Source of the DNA: JAHRAW01 sp965243285
GTDB lineage: Bacteria > Pseudomonadota > Gammaproteobacteria > Arenicellales > Poriferihabitantaceae
Assembly (NCBI GenBank): GCA_965243285.1
Contig: OZ251537.1
Span: 806,001-870,000 of the forward strand
DNA length: 64,000 bases
Reading direction: 5' to 3'
The translations under genes and the position numbers were made by a program. This document shows positions 1 through 9,158 of the stretch, piece after piece; within the stretch, counting starts at the first letter, position 1; each line of letters opens with the position of its first letter. Below the pieces are notes generated by a model. The model ran no database searches. It had not been told where the DNA came from and worked only from the letters and a program-made list of their open reading frames with translations.

Positions 1-53
1 GCGAATCCCCTCATGTTTCGCCAGCATCACTGCTGATTTTTCGGTGTTTTTTG

Positions 54-91
54 ACCGCCAGTGCTTAAATTAACAGCGCTGGCGGTTTTTT
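54..91 (+). terminator. Rho-independent terminator
   Basis: An 11-bp stem (ACCGCCAGTGC with GCGCTGGCGGT, one G-T pair) closes a loop of about 11 nt and is followed by a run of T. It would end a transcription unit entering from the left edge. The gene it serves is outside the window. Confidence 0.85.
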
Positions 92-107
92 GTCGATAAA
101 AATCTTA

Positions 108-728
108 GGAGCTGCCCCATCTAACTCGAATTTATGTTATTGATACTAGCATGAGAAAAGCAAATTGAGCAGCCATAAACAGCGGCCATTTGTCGAGCAT
201 GAATCGCGCATTTTGTGGCCGCAGCGCCAGCGCAGGCGGCGAATTTGGTTGCCGTTAATGTGAATACTGCGTTCTATTATGTGGGATTTATATATCTAAA
301 TCTGCCCGGCGGGTTTGGCTTTTGATGTTGGCTTTTGATGTTGGCTTTTGATGTTGGCTTTAACTTACTCCACCGCGTACGCGGGGGAGTCAAAACGGGC
401 GACTTTTTGCTCGTTTTGGTGGGGGGACTTTGGCTTTTCGCTTTTGATTTGTTTTTGATTGGCTTTTGACTTAGCTTTTGGTTTTTACCTTCCCCCTCAT
501 TAATGCTAATGAGTTAAAGATTTAAAGCCAAAAACAAAAAGACCAACATCAACAGCCCCCCCACCAAATCAGGCGATGAAACCGCCAGTTTTGACTTATT
601 CCGCATTAAAACGGGGGGAGTAAAGCGTAACAGCCAAAGCGAAAATCAACATCAAGCCAACGACGCAATTAGCCCAGCTAAAACAAGGGGGTTAAGGCGT
701 ATTTGGCATGGTTATCTAGGTCCGCCCC
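108..728. mobile_element. Family A MITE-like element, copy 1
   Basis: This is a 621-bp non-coding element. Its left end reads GGAGCTGCCCCATCTAAC and its right end, reverse-complemented, reads GGGGCGGACCTAGATAACC. It is flanked by a perfect 8-bp direct repeat AAATCTTA at 100-107 and 729-736, which is the signature of a target-site duplication. The second copy lies inverted at 32620-33122 with a different duplication. The interior contains a family B end at about 283 and G/T-rich then A/C-rich arms with hairpin modules. It has no credible ORF, so it must be moved in trans. The 8-bp A+T-rich duplication and GGGG-starting ends recall the IS1595/IS1016 group, but that affiliation is an inference. 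Confidence 0.85.
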
Positions 729-745
729 AAATCTTAATTTACCCC

Positions 746-774
746 TTGACAACGCCGCGGGATTGATGTGCAAT
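746..774 (+). promoter_or_regulatory. Probable sigma-70 promoter of the cobalamin operon
   Basis: A consensus -35 box TTGACA lies 17 bp from TGCAAT, a four-of-six match to the -10 box. The predicted start near 781 lies just before the riboswitch. It sits immediately downstream of the family A element and its duplication, so the insertion left the promoter intact. Confidence 0.6.
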
Positions 775-804
775 GCTGTCATCTCGAGTGATTGTGCTCG
801 GGTG

Positions 805-1069
805 CAATGTTCAGGTGCTACCCCGATATCCACATTGATATCAGATATCGGGGAGTGAAACGGGAAGTCGGTGGCGCTTAGGAAACTAATCGCCGTTAAC
901 CCGACACTGCCCCCGCAACGGTGAATGAAACGCCGCTTGCACTAAGCCACTGTGCCACTGGCATGGGAAGGCGCAAGATTGGCGACGCGGCAATCGCTTG
1001 AGAAGGTTGCCGCAGTTCATGAGTCCGGAGACCGGCCTGGAGATTTTTGCGACCCTTAGGGAGGGTCGC
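805..1069 (+). promoter_or_regulatory. Cobalamin (B12) riboswitch with expression platform
   Basis: The leader carries adenosylcobalamin riboswitch landmarks: a gggagtgaaacgggaa segment near 851-866, the cccccgcaacggtgaatg segment at 910-927, and the B12 box core agccactgtgccactggc at 945-962. It ends with gagtccggagaccggcc at 1021-1037. A GCGACCC/GGGTCGC hairpin at 1049-1069 follows as the likely expression platform. It should repress btuB-btuF when cobalamin is plentiful. Boundaries are approximate. Confidence 0.93.
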
Positions 1070-1109
1070 TCACACTCTCTCTGCGCGGGTGCGCGCCACG
1101 GGGGCTATC

Positions 1110-3134
1110 ATGAAATTTCCACTGTCGTCGGCCGTCCGGTCGATGGGTTTTTTGCTGTGTTCACTGTATGCATTGCTGCGCTCATGGAATGCTCGCGGTG
1201 TTTTTATCGCCATGTGCGGGCTGGGGCTGCCCTTTTCGGCCGCCTTGGCGCAGTCGTCAGGTGATTCAGATGAAGCGAAATCTGATGAGCCACTGACCAT
1301 CATCATCTCGGCCTCACGTTTTGCGGAGACGGTGGATGAAACCTTATCCCCGGTCACGGTCATTACCCGCGCCGACATCGAGGAGCAACAGGCAACCACG
1401 GTGGAGGAGGTGTTGCGCGCCGTGCCCGGCATCACGCTAGCCAACAGCGGCGGCGCCGGCAAATTAACCTCGTTGTTTTTGCGCGGCACCGAATCCAACC
1501 ATGTGCTGGTGCTGATAGACGGCGTAAAAATCGGCAACGCCACCTTCGGCAGCACGCCCTTTCAGCATCTGCCGCTGGACCAAATCGAAAAAATCGAGGT
1601 GGTGCGCGGGCCGCGCTCGAGTCTGTACGGCTCCGAAGCCATCGGCGGGGTGATTCAAATTTTCACCCGTCGCGGCGGCGGCGCGACGCGTCCGGCGTTT
1701 AGCGTCAGCGCCGGCAGCCATAATGCTCGGCGCTTCAATGCCGGCGTGTCCGGCGGCGATGACGCCGGCTGGTACAACCTATCGCTGTCGGCCTATGAAA
1801 CCGATGGCTTCAATGCCTGCCGCGGCAGCGCCAATCCATTCGCCGGTTGTTTCGTCGCCGAAAATGCGCTGGAGCGCGACCGCGACGGGCATGAAAACAC
1901 CGCGCTTTCCGCGCGCGGCGGCGTCGCGGTTGCCGATTTTCTCGATATCGAGGGCAATTTTCTCAATTCGGCCAGCGCCACCGAGTATGACGGCGCCTAT
2001 GGCAACCAGTCGGAAACTGTGAATCGCACCGCTTCCGTCAAAGCCACTTTTCGCGTATCCGCTAATTGGCAGAGCAGCCTTTTGCTGGGCCAACATCGCG
2101 ATGAATCAGAAACCTTGCTCGATTGCGATGCGCAAGCCAATCCGGCGAGTTTTGAGCCATGCTCGACTAACAACCCGATAACCGGTAACCCCGAGCGCGT
2201 CGCGGGCGTGTTGAAGCGCGATTCATTCAACACCAAACGCGAACAACTTTCCTTGACAAACGATTTTCGCGCCTCGCAAAACAATCGCATCCTATGGGGG
2301 ATCGATTATCACAACGATCAAGTCAGCGCCGCCACAGCCTATGCTGTGGACGAGCGCGACAATGTCGGCGTATTCGTTGCTTGGCGCTCGGCGGTGGGCG
2401 ACGATGATTTTGAGGTATCGCTGCGCGCCGACGACAACCAGCAATTCGGCGACAAAAGCACCGGCGGCATCGGCTGGGGGCGCGCTTTGGGCGATGGTTT
2501 TCGCATAACCGCCTCCTATGGCACGGCGCATGCGGCGCCCACCTTTAATGATTTGTATTATCCAAACAGCGGCAATCCCGACCTGGCGCCGGAAAGTTCG
2601 ACAAGTTTTGATTTTGGCTTGACCTATGACGGCGACGGCGGTGGCTGGTCGTTTAATTATTACCGCACCAAAATCGACGATTTGATCGTGTTGAATCCGC
2701 AATTCAGCCCGGTCAATACCAGCCGGGCCGAAATAAGCGGTCTCGAATTGTCCGCCAACATCGAGGCCGGGGCATGGAAGCTGAACGCGAATCTGGCCCT
2801 ACAAAACCCGAAAAACGCCAGCGGCGGCGCCGACGATGGCAATTTGTTAGCCCGCCGCGCCCAGCGCGTCATGCATCTGGATGCGGCGCGCCCATTCGGC
2901 CGCCATTCGGTCGGCTTCGCCTGGCGCAGCCAAAGCGCGACCTTCGATAACCCCGCCAACACCCGGCGAATTGACGCCTTCACCGTGCTCGATGCGCGGG
3001 GTGAATATCGCCTCGCCCGGCACTGGGCGTTAGGGGTGAAAATCAACAACCTGTTCGACCGAAAATACGAATCCATCGCGTACTACCCTCAAGATCGGCG
3101 CAATTATTTGGCCACCTTGCGCTATTTGCCCTGA
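1110..3134 (+). CDS. btuB: TonB-dependent vitamin B12 outer-membrane receptor
   Basis: This is a TonB-dependent beta-barrel receptor that imports cobalamin across the outer membrane. A signal-like hydrophobic segment covers about residues 12-47 and ends AALAQ. A TonB-box-like PLTIIIS is at about 61-67. The plug domain follows, with LIDGVKIGNATFG and VEVVRGPRSSLYGSEAIGG-type sequence (seen as IEVVRGPRSSLYGSEAIGG), then the barrel to the C-terminus. I chose ATG 1110. The longer frame opens with a TTG inside the riboswitch hairpin, which is unlikely to be used. The riboswitch upstream and btuF 4 bp downstream fix the substrate as a corrinoid. Confidence 0.92.
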   Translation: MKFPLSSAVRSMGFLLCSLYALLRSWNARGVFIAMCGLGLPFSAALAQSSGDSDEAKSDEPLTIIISASRFAETVDETLSPVTVITRADIEEQQATTVEEVLRAVPGITLANSGGAGKLTSLFLRGTESNHVLVLIDGVKIGNATFGSTPFQHLPLDQIEKIEVVRGPRSSLYGSEAIGGVIQIFTRRGGGATRPAFSVSAGSHNARRFNAGVSGGDDAGWYNLSLSAYETDGFNACRGSANPFAGCFVAENALERDRDGHENTALSARGGVAVADFLDIEGNFLNSASATEYDGAYGNQSETVNRTASVKATFRVSANWQSSLLLGQHRDESETLLDCDAQANPASFEPCSTNNPITGNPERVAGVLKRDSFNTKREQLSLTNDFRASQNNRILWGIDYHNDQVSAATAYAVDERDNVGVFVAWRSAVGDDDFEVSLRADDNQQFGDKSTGGIGWGRALGDGFRITASYGTAHAAPTFNDLYYPNSGNPDLAPESSTSFDFGLTYDGDGGGWSFNYYRTKIDDLIVLNPQFSPVNTSRAEISGLELSANIEAGAWKLNANLALQNPKNASGGADDGNLLARRAQRVMHLDAARPFGRHSVGFAWRSQSATFDNPANTRRIDAFTVLDARGEYRLARHWALGVKINNLFDRKYESIAYYPQDRRNYLATLRYLP

Positions 3135-3138
3135 TTCC

Positions 3139-4038
3139 ATGCGGCACGGATTAGCGGTTTTTGCGGCGGCCGCGGCCGCGGCGTTGGCGTGGCAACCCAG
3201 CGCCGCGCTCGCCGCCATCACGGTTGTGGATGATTTTGACCGTATCGTCACCCTTCGCGCGCCGGCTGAACGCATCATCAGCCTAGCCCCGCATATCACG
3301 GAAAATTTATTTTTTGTCGGTGCCGGGGCGCACGTGGTGGCGGTGGTGGCGCCGGGGAAATACCCGCCCGGGGCACTGAATCTGCCCATCGTCGGCAACC
3401 ATGCGCAAGTGAATCTGGAGGCGGTGGTGGCGTTAGCGCCGGATTTGGTGGTGGCCTGGGAGACCGCCGGCAACCGCACCGCCTTGCGAAAAATCGCCCA
3501 ACTCGGCTATCCGCTCTATTATTCCGAGCCGCGAGATTTCGCCGCCATCATCGACAACATCCAGGATATGGCGCGGTTAAGCGGTCGCGGCGACCGCATG
3601 GCGGCGAAAATCACCCGCTTGCGCGACGAATTGACGGCAGTGCGGGCGCGTTTTCAAGATAAAACGCCGCTCACGGCTTTTTATCAAGTGTGGGGCGAGC
3701 CGCTGATTACCATAAACGGCGAGCATTTGTTGAGCCAGGCGCTGGAATTTTGCGGGGCGCGCAATGTGTTCGCGCACTTGCCCATCATCGCGCCGCGGGT
3801 CGGCATCGAGGCGGTGCTTCAAGCCAACCCGGACCTCATCATCACCAGCAAAACCGGCGGCGAGGCGCAACTAGCGCGGTGGCGAAAGTGGACTTCCATG
3901 TCCGCTATCCGGCGCGATGGGGTGGTGTTGGTCGATGGCGCGGTGATGCACCGCCACACGGCGCGCATGATTTTCGGCATTCGCGGTCTGTGCGAAGCCA
4001 TCGATCAAGTACGCCGCGGTACTCTGGCGCGCGATTGA
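3139..4038 (+). CDS. btuF: Periplasmic cobalamin-binding protein
   Basis: This is the substrate-binding protein of a cobalamin ABC importer, 299 aa. An Ala-rich signal peptide ends near ALAA (residues 22-25). The class III binding-protein fold follows, with the typical RIISLAPHITENLFFVGAG start and the LEAVVALAPDLVVAW segment. The start codon lies 4 bp after the btuB stop, so the two form one riboswitch-controlled operon. No btuC or btuD permease or ATPase gene follows here; they must be elsewhere or absent. The related hemin- and siderophore-binding families cannot be excluded from sequence alone, but the context strongly favours B12. Confidence 0.88.
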   Translation: MRHGLAVFAAAAAAALAWQPSAALAAITVVDDFDRIVTLRAPAERIISLAPHITENLFFVGAGAHVVAVVAPGKYPPGALNLPIVGNHAQVNLEAVVALAPDLVVAWETAGNRTALRKIAQLGYPLYYSEPRDFAAIIDNIQDMARLSGRGDRMAAKITRLRDELTAVRARFQDKTPLTAFYQVWGEPLITINGEHLLSQALEFCGARNVFAHLPIIAPRVGIEAVLQANPDLIITSKTGGEAQLARWRKWTSMSAIRRDGVVLVDGAVMHRHTARMIFGIRGLCEAIDQVRRGTLARD

Positions 4039-4100
4039 ATACTGCCCAGTAGCGATAAATTCGCCCAGCCGATACATCACCACTGCAAACTTATCGCCCT

Positions 4101-5015
4101 TTATAGCCGCGTCGCGGCCGGCAAGCCGGCTGGCAGCGGGTGAATATCGGGGTGCAGGGCATGCGCCATGATTTCCAGGCTATCCACCAATCGCGGGCCG
4201 GAACGGCTGAAATAGGCGCTGCCGTCGGTGATGTAGACGCGGCGCTGGCGCGCGCATGGGAGCTCGCCCCAGCCGGGATGGCTTTCGAGCAGGGGAATGT
4301 CGCGCCTGGTGCGCGCCACATTAAAGCCGCACAAGGCGATGAACAACACCTCGGGTTCGGCGGCGGTGATTTTTTGCCACGCCATGGCGGTGGACGGCTG
4401 GCCCTTGTTGCCTAAGCAATCGATGCCGCCGGCTAGTTCGATGATTTCCGGGGTCCAGTGCCCGGCGTTGAACGGCGGGTCAATCCATTCGAGAAAAGCC
4501 ACTTTGGGTTTTTGCGCCGCCGACAATGCGCGCCCGTGATTTTGCACGGCGGCGATGCGGGCGCGCAGCGCGGCCACTTTTTGCACCGCGAGTTCGGTGT
4601 TATCCGTGGCGCGGCCGAGCAGCGTCACGGTGTCCAACACATCACCCAGACACATGGGTTCTAGGTTGATGACTTGCGGTCGGCTCGGCAGTCTGCTGGC
4701 GGCGGCGCTGACCTCTTGCTCGGCGACCGCGCACACATTGCACAACGCTTGGGTGACGATTAAATCCGGGCGCGCCGCCTCGAGCGCTTCCATGTTCAAA
4801 GAGTAAAGCGCGTTGCTATCGGTCAGCCGCTCGCGTACTAGTTGGTCGATATCGCGACTCGATGCATCGCTGGGAATCAGCGTGGTGGTCACCTTCGGCA
4901 ACGCCGCAACCGAGGGTGGATAATCGCATTCGTGGGTGACGCCGACTAACTGGGCGCGCAAGCCCAAATGGCAGATGATCTCCGTGGCACTGGGCAGCAG
5001 CGAGACGATTCTCAT
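4101..5015 (-). CDS. Leaderless BtuF-like cobalamin-binding protein
   Basis: This 304-aa protein has the same helical-backbone binding-protein fold as BtuF, starting MRIVSLLPSATEIICHLG with motifs such as LNMEALEAARPDLIVTQ and CNVCAVAEQEV. It has no signal peptide, so it probably stays in the cytoplasm. Such proteins are usually annotated as cobalamin-binding protein and occur beside B12 genes. It converges on btuF (61 bp apart) and shares its theme but not its transcript. The CNVC cysteine pair and the EWIDPPFNAGHWTPEII segment are characteristic of this leaderless subgroup. Its true ligand is unproven. Confidence 0.75.
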   Translation of the reverse strand: MRIVSLLPSATEIICHLGLRAQLVGVTHECDYPPSVAALPKVTTTLIPSDASSRDIDQLVRERLTDSNALYSLNMEALEAARPDLIVTQALCNVCAVAEQEVSAAASRLPSRPQVINLEPMCLGDVLDTVTLLGRATDNTELAVQKVAALRARIAAVQNHGRALSAAQKPKVAFLEWIDPPFNAGHWTPEIIELAGGIDCLGNKGQPSTAMAWQKITAAEPEVLFIALCGFNVARTRRDIPLLESHPGWGELPCARQRRVYITDGSAYFSRSGPRLVDSLEIMAHALHPDIHPLPAGLPAATRL

Positions 5016-5078
5016 CCGCCTATTGCCCGACTAACGCCGCCCCCGGGCTACCTTGCCTAACCCGGTGCCTACCCGGGC

Positions 5079-6971
5079 CTATCCCTTGCCGCGCCACGGA
5101 ATGGCGTGGCGAATCACCCAGCGCATGATGAGATCGAACATCAGCCCGAGCATGCCGAGCAATAAGATGGTCATCCAAATGATTTCATAATCGGATTGCT
5201 TGCGCGCGACATTCTCGACGAAGCCGATGCCGGTGGTGCCGGCTAACATTTCCGCCGCCACTAAGGTGCCCCAGCACACGCCGATGGCGATGCGGATGCC
5301 GGTGAGAATTTCCGGCAATGAGTTCGGCAGAATGACCTTCCAGATGATTTGTTTTTTGCTGGCGCCGAGGGAGTGGGCGGCGTGTATTTTGGATATTTGC
5401 GTGCCGGTGGCGCCGGTGCGCGCGGAAATCACCATGATGGCGAACGCCACCATAAACAGTAAGAATATTTTGCCGTCATCTTGAATGCCGAAAATGGTCA
5501 GCACCAGCGGCGCCCAGGCGAGCGGCGGAATCGGTCGATATAACTCGATGAGCGGGTCGAAATAGCCCTTGGCGAAGCGCGACAGCCCCATAAACAACCC
5601 CAACGGCACGCCGAGCGCAATGCCTAAAAATAAACCGGACAACACCCGCAGGATGGAATCCCAAACATGCCCAGTGGGAATGGGCAACGCATAGGACACA
5701 TAATTGCCGGTGACAAAGTTGTACACCCGGCTCTTGAAGTTGCTGGAAATGTTGCCGGCGTTGTCGTGGCGGGGATATTCGCCAGGCACCAGGTCGGCTA
5801 TCCAATCCGGCGTCAGAAAGCCGACCATCTCGGCAATCGGTTTCATCTTATACCATAGCAAGGGAATGCCCTTGTAGCCCACATCCGGCTGCGCCATGTG
5901 CGCGAAGGTGCGCAAAGTGTCGGATGGCTTGGGCAGCCAGCGCCCCGAGCCTTGTTCTGAGCAGGCGCGATTGCCGGCCAGAATGTCGCCGCCCGGCATG
6001 GCCAAAATATCGATAAAACGCAGGCTGCCTTGCAGGCGTTTTTGCTGTTTGTCGAGGGCGATTAGCGCCACCTCGACCACCTCGGTAATCGCCGGCGGGA
6101 AAATTCGCCCGTCGTCCACCCGCTTGTAAATTTTGTCGATTTGTTTTAGCAATTCTCGGCGCCGCGCCACCGCATTGGGGTCGGCGCCATCGTCTACCGG
6201 GAATTTTTTATAACGCGCTTGCAGGGCGGCAAGTTGCGCGGTGATGGCGCCGCCATTGTTGCGAATGGCGGCGTAGTCAACGGCAATTTCCTCCATGGCG
6301 ACGCTGGCGGCGTCAAAAATACGGCCGCGCTCGGTCTGCGGCAAGGGCGGCAACTCGATGCCGGTCTCGCCCCACGCCGGTTGCGCTAAGGCGGCGGCGT
6401 GTGCGCTCTCATCGACGGCGCCCGGATAGCCCGGCGAAGCCATGCGCTGGGTTAGCTGGGCGATGCGCGTGGCGATGGCGGCGAAGCGGTCTTTGATGTC
6501 GGCATCGATGACGGCGGGATTAGCCTGGGCGGCCAACACGGCGCGCATCTGCGCGATGACAGTTTGTAATTCGGCGCCTTCGGCGGCGTTGATGAAGCCG
6601 GCCTGCGCCACTTGCGCTTCTAACGAGGCAATCTGCGCGTAATCCCGCTGCAATAAAGCGGTGCCGTTCAGCAGGCGTTGGTCTAAGGGGAAGGAGGCGC
6701 GAATCGGGCGGGCGGCGCGGGTTAATTTCGCCACTTGGCACAATTCATTGCCGGCCTGGGGGAAATAAGCGCGCGCCACATCCCAGGAAAAATAAAACCA
6801 CACGATGAATATGCTGCACACGCCGGCGATGACCCAATGCCAGCCGCCGAGGGCGCGCACCGGGTTGCCGAATACCGCATCGGTTTTTTCGGTGCGGATG
6901 AGGCGGCGTCCATAAGCGATCGAGGCCGTCAGCAGGACGATGAGGGCGATAAACAGGCTGCCGACTATCAT
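5079..6971 (-). CDS. ABC transporter permease with large N-terminal extension (taurine/nitrate type)
   Basis: This inner-membrane permease of 630 aa is more than twice the roughly 275 aa usual for TauC. Two N-terminal membrane segments (about 1-22 and 40-65) are followed by some 300 residues rich in helix-forming Ala, Gln and Arg, probably extracytoplasmic. The canonical permease domain follows, with the EAA-loop sequence AHSLGASKKQIIWKVILPNS that docks the ATPase. The start at 6971 is chosen because its ATG overlaps the stop of the upstream ATPase gene as TAATG, which implies translational coupling. It works with the ATPase and binding protein next to it. The role of the extension is unknown. 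Confidence 0.85.
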   Translation of the reverse strand: MIVGSLFIALIVLLTASIAYGRRLIRTEKTDAVFGNPVRALGGWHWVIAGVCSIFIVWFYFSWDVARAYFPQAGNELCQVAKLTRAARPIRASFPLDQRLLNGTALLQRDYAQIASLEAQVAQAGFINAAEGAELQTVIAQMRAVLAAQANPAVIDADIKDRFAAIATRIAQLTQRMASPGYPGAVDESAHAAALAQPAWGETGIELPPLPQTERGRIFDAASVAMEEIAVDYAAIRNNGGAITAQLAALQARYKKFPVDDGADPNAVARRRELLKQIDKIYKRVDDGRIFPPAITEVVEVALIALDKQQKRLQGSLRFIDILAMPGGDILAGNRACSEQGSGRWLPKPSDTLRTFAHMAQPDVGYKGIPLLWYKMKPIAEMVGFLTPDWIADLVPGEYPRHDNAGNISSNFKSRVYNFVTGNYVSYALPIPTGHVWDSILRVLSGLFLGIALGVPLGLFMGLSRFAKGYFDPLIELYRPIPPLAWAPLVLTIFGIQDDGKIFLLFMVAFAIMVISARTGATGTQISKIHAAHSLGASKKQIIWKVILPNSLPEILTGIRIAIGVCWGTLVAAEMLAGTTGIGFVENVARKQSDYEIIWMTILLLGMLGLMFDLIMRWVIRHAIPWRGKG

Positions 6972-7774
6972 TATGAATTCTCGGTTTTGCCCATGATTTC
7001 TTCCTCCATATCCCAAATCATGGTCAATATTTCTTCGCGGGTTGCGACAAAATCCTGGCCGTTTTTGATTTCCCGGGTATCCGCATTGAGCCCCAATTCG
7101 GCGAACGGCAGTTGGTACTCCTTATGCAGCCGGCCCGGTCGCGGCGCCATCACAAACAGCCGCTCGCCCAACAGCAACGCTTCTTCCACCGAATGGGTGA
7201 TGATCATGATGGTTTTGCCGGTCTCTTTCCAAATTTTCAGCACCAACGCTTGCATTTTTTCCCGCGTCAGGGCATCCAAGGCGCCCAGTGGTTCGTCCAT
7301 CAAGATTAAATCCGGGTCGTTGATGAGGCATCTGGCCAACGCCACGCGTTGCTGCATGCCGCCGGAGAGTTGGTAGGTCGGGGTGTCGCCAAATCCCTGT
7401 AGGCCGACTATCTCCAGCCATTCCTCGACCTTGCGGGCGGTTTGCGCCGCATTGGCTTTTTTCATGCGCAGGCCGAAATTGACATTTTCCGACACCGTGA
7501 GCCACTCAAACAGCGCTCCTTGCTGGAATATCATGCCGCGGTCTACGCCGGGGCCGTCGATTTCATGGCCGCCTAATGAGCATTCTCCGCCGGTGGGCAG
7601 TAAAAAGCCGGCGACGATGTTCAACAGGGTGGTTTTACCGCACCCCGAAGGCCCCAGCACCGACAGCAATTCGCCCTGCTTTAGGGTGAAACTGACATCT
7701 TTTAGGGCGTGCACGCCCTCGCCGGACGACATGGCGAACACCATGTTGACATTGTCGGCGACCAAATCACTCAT
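6971..7774 (-). CDS. tauB: Taurine-type ABC transporter ATP-binding protein
   Basis: This is the nucleotide-binding subunit of the importer, 267 aa. It shows Walker A GPSGCGKTT, a Q-loop in MIFQQGALFEWLTV, the signature LSGGMQQRVALARCL, Walker B LILMDEPLGALD and the H-loop in MIITHSVEEA. The sequence is typical of the nitrate/sulfonate/taurine subfamily. It lies between the binding-protein gene (119 bp upstream) and the permease gene, with which it overlaps by one base. Substrate assignment rests mainly on the neighbouring TauA-like protein. Confidence 0.9.
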   Translation of the reverse strand: MSDLVADNVNMVFAMSSGEGVHALKDVSFTLKQGELLSVLGPSGCGKTTLLNIVAGFLLPTGGECSLGGHEIDGPGVDRGMIFQQGALFEWLTVSENVNFGLRMKKANAAQTARKVEEWLEIVGLQGFGDTPTYQLSGGMQQRVALARCLINDPDLILMDEPLGALDALTREKMQALVLKIWKETGKTIMIITHSVEEALLLGERLFVMAPRPGRLHKEYQLPFAELGLNADTREIKNGQDFVATREEILTMIWDMEEEIMGKTENS

Positions 7775-7893
7775 GGGGATTTTTCATGGGGATTTTTCAG
7801 GGAATTTTCCCTGCGCGGCCAAATGAGACGCGCGCGTGGTTGTAAAAGCGGCGGACTGCTTCACGCGGAAACAGCCCGCCAGTTTCATGGCGC

Positions 7894-8841
7894 TTACTTC
7901 AAAAAAGAGGCGTCGATGGAATCCAGCGGGGCGCCGAGAGACTTAAACGCGGCAACCGCTTGACCGCCGCTGCTGAAGAATTTGCTCAGCTGTTCTTGCG
8001 GGGTCGGGAAAATGAAGCCATCCATCTGCCCGCGCGCGCCGTCCACCGTCATGCCAGCGTCTTTGGCGATAACGCCGATTTTGGACTGGTCATTAGCAAA
8101 CGCGGCGTTGGCTTCGTGGGTAACTTCGAGGAAGGTGCGAAGCGCGTCAGGATTCTCCTGCGCGAATTTCTCGGTGACCGAAACCACATCAAAAGCGCCG
8201 AAGCCGGCCGCTTTGGTCTCGGCGTCGGTCATCAACTTGGTGCCGTGTTCGCTGGCTTTGGTGATGCTGTTGCCGCCGAACAGGCAGGCCATCACGACAT
8301 TGCCGTCAGCCAAGGAAACCGCGCCATCCGCCGGCACTTGGTCCACCACCTGGATTTTGGATATATCCACGCCCAAGTGCAGCATTTGTTGCTGAAACGA
8401 ATAGTCGGCCATGGTATTTAGCGGCACCGCGACCGCCTGGCCTTCGAGTTCGCTGGCGTTGTCATGGGTGATGCCGGCGCCGTTGCGCACTATGCATGGA
8501 TTGGGCGGATAGACCACCGCAATGGCCACCGTTTTGATCGGCGCGCGGGCTTTAACGCCGGTTACAAACGGCGCCAGGCCTTGGCTGTAGGAAATATCGA
8601 TGTCGCCAGCCAGCATGGCCTCGGTCATCTCGGTGCCAGCGTCAAAGTTGGTCCAGTTGACGGTCTCGCCCAACGCTTCGTCGTAAGCCTTTTCGACTTT
8701 GGCTATCTGGTTGGGGGTAGCCCATTCCAAGAAGAAAGCCACATTGATATCGGCCAACACCGAGGAGGTCATGGTGGCGGCAAGCGCCGCCGTGGCTGCC
8801 CGGACGGCGAGTTTTTGGATGGTTTTATTTCGAGTACTCAT
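7894..8841 (-). CDS. tauA: Taurine ABC transporter substrate-binding protein
   Basis: This is the periplasmic binding protein of the importer, about 315 aa. A signal peptide (residues 1-29, ending SSVLA) precedes a type II binding fold that begins DINVAFFLEWATPNQIAKVE and includes the ISYSQGLAPFVTGVKA segment of TauA-like proteins. ATG 8841 is chosen because the N-terminal region then forms a normal signal peptide and a GAGGAA lies upstream. The 40 residues before it in the open frame do not look like protein. It is first in a binding protein-ATPase-permease operon. Taurine or another sulfonate is the likely substrate. Confidence 0.85.
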   Translation of the reverse strand: MSTRNKTIQKLAVRAATAALAATMTSSVLADINVAFFLEWATPNQIAKVEKAYDEALGETVNWTNFDAGTEMTEAMLAGDIDISYSQGLAPFVTGVKARAPIKTVAIAVVYPPNPCIVRNGAGITHDNASELEGQAVAVPLNTMADYSFQQQMLHLGVDISKIQVVDQVPADGAVSLADGNVVMACLFGGNSITKASEHGTKLMTDAETKAAGFGAFDVVSVTEKFAQENPDALRTFLEVTHEANAAFANDQSKIGVIAKDAGMTVDGARGQMDGFIFPTPQEQLSKFFSSGGQAVAAFKSLGAPLDSIDASFLK

Positions 8842-9158
8842 GATGAGATGGAAATTCCTCATATTGTGGTGGTTGAAAAACAGGATGACAAAAGCATGAT
8901 GACTTTTGAGTGACCGGGTTTGTGAATCAAACCGTCGCATAAACGAATGGCGAACTGCCACTGTTGCCGATTGTAACCCTATTTATTGGCAAATGGCAAC
9001 ACACCGGCGCCGCTTGCGTGGAATCGCCCATTTGGCGGGCGGTACGCAGGCGGTATGCGGGCGATTGGCGGCAATAAATGGGCAACATGCGGCGCAAACT
9101 CAGCGCCGACGGTCCGCGACGGGGGGCGACGACGGGTGACTGGTGAGCGCTATCTGGC
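8842..9158. other. Intergenic region, nothing recognised
   Basis: This 317-bp gap separates tauA from the CBS-domain gene. It lacks the repeat ends found in other long gaps and I see no RNA gene. It probably holds the promoter of the tau operon on the minus strand, but I cannot place the boxes with confidence. Confidence 0.5.

Noticed and set aside
1..23. Possible 3' end of a tRNA (gaatcccc...gcca)
   Set aside because: The T-loop-like GCGAAT and final CCA are suggestive, but the spacing from the loop to CCA is one base too long and the 5' part is outside the window, so I cannot support a call.
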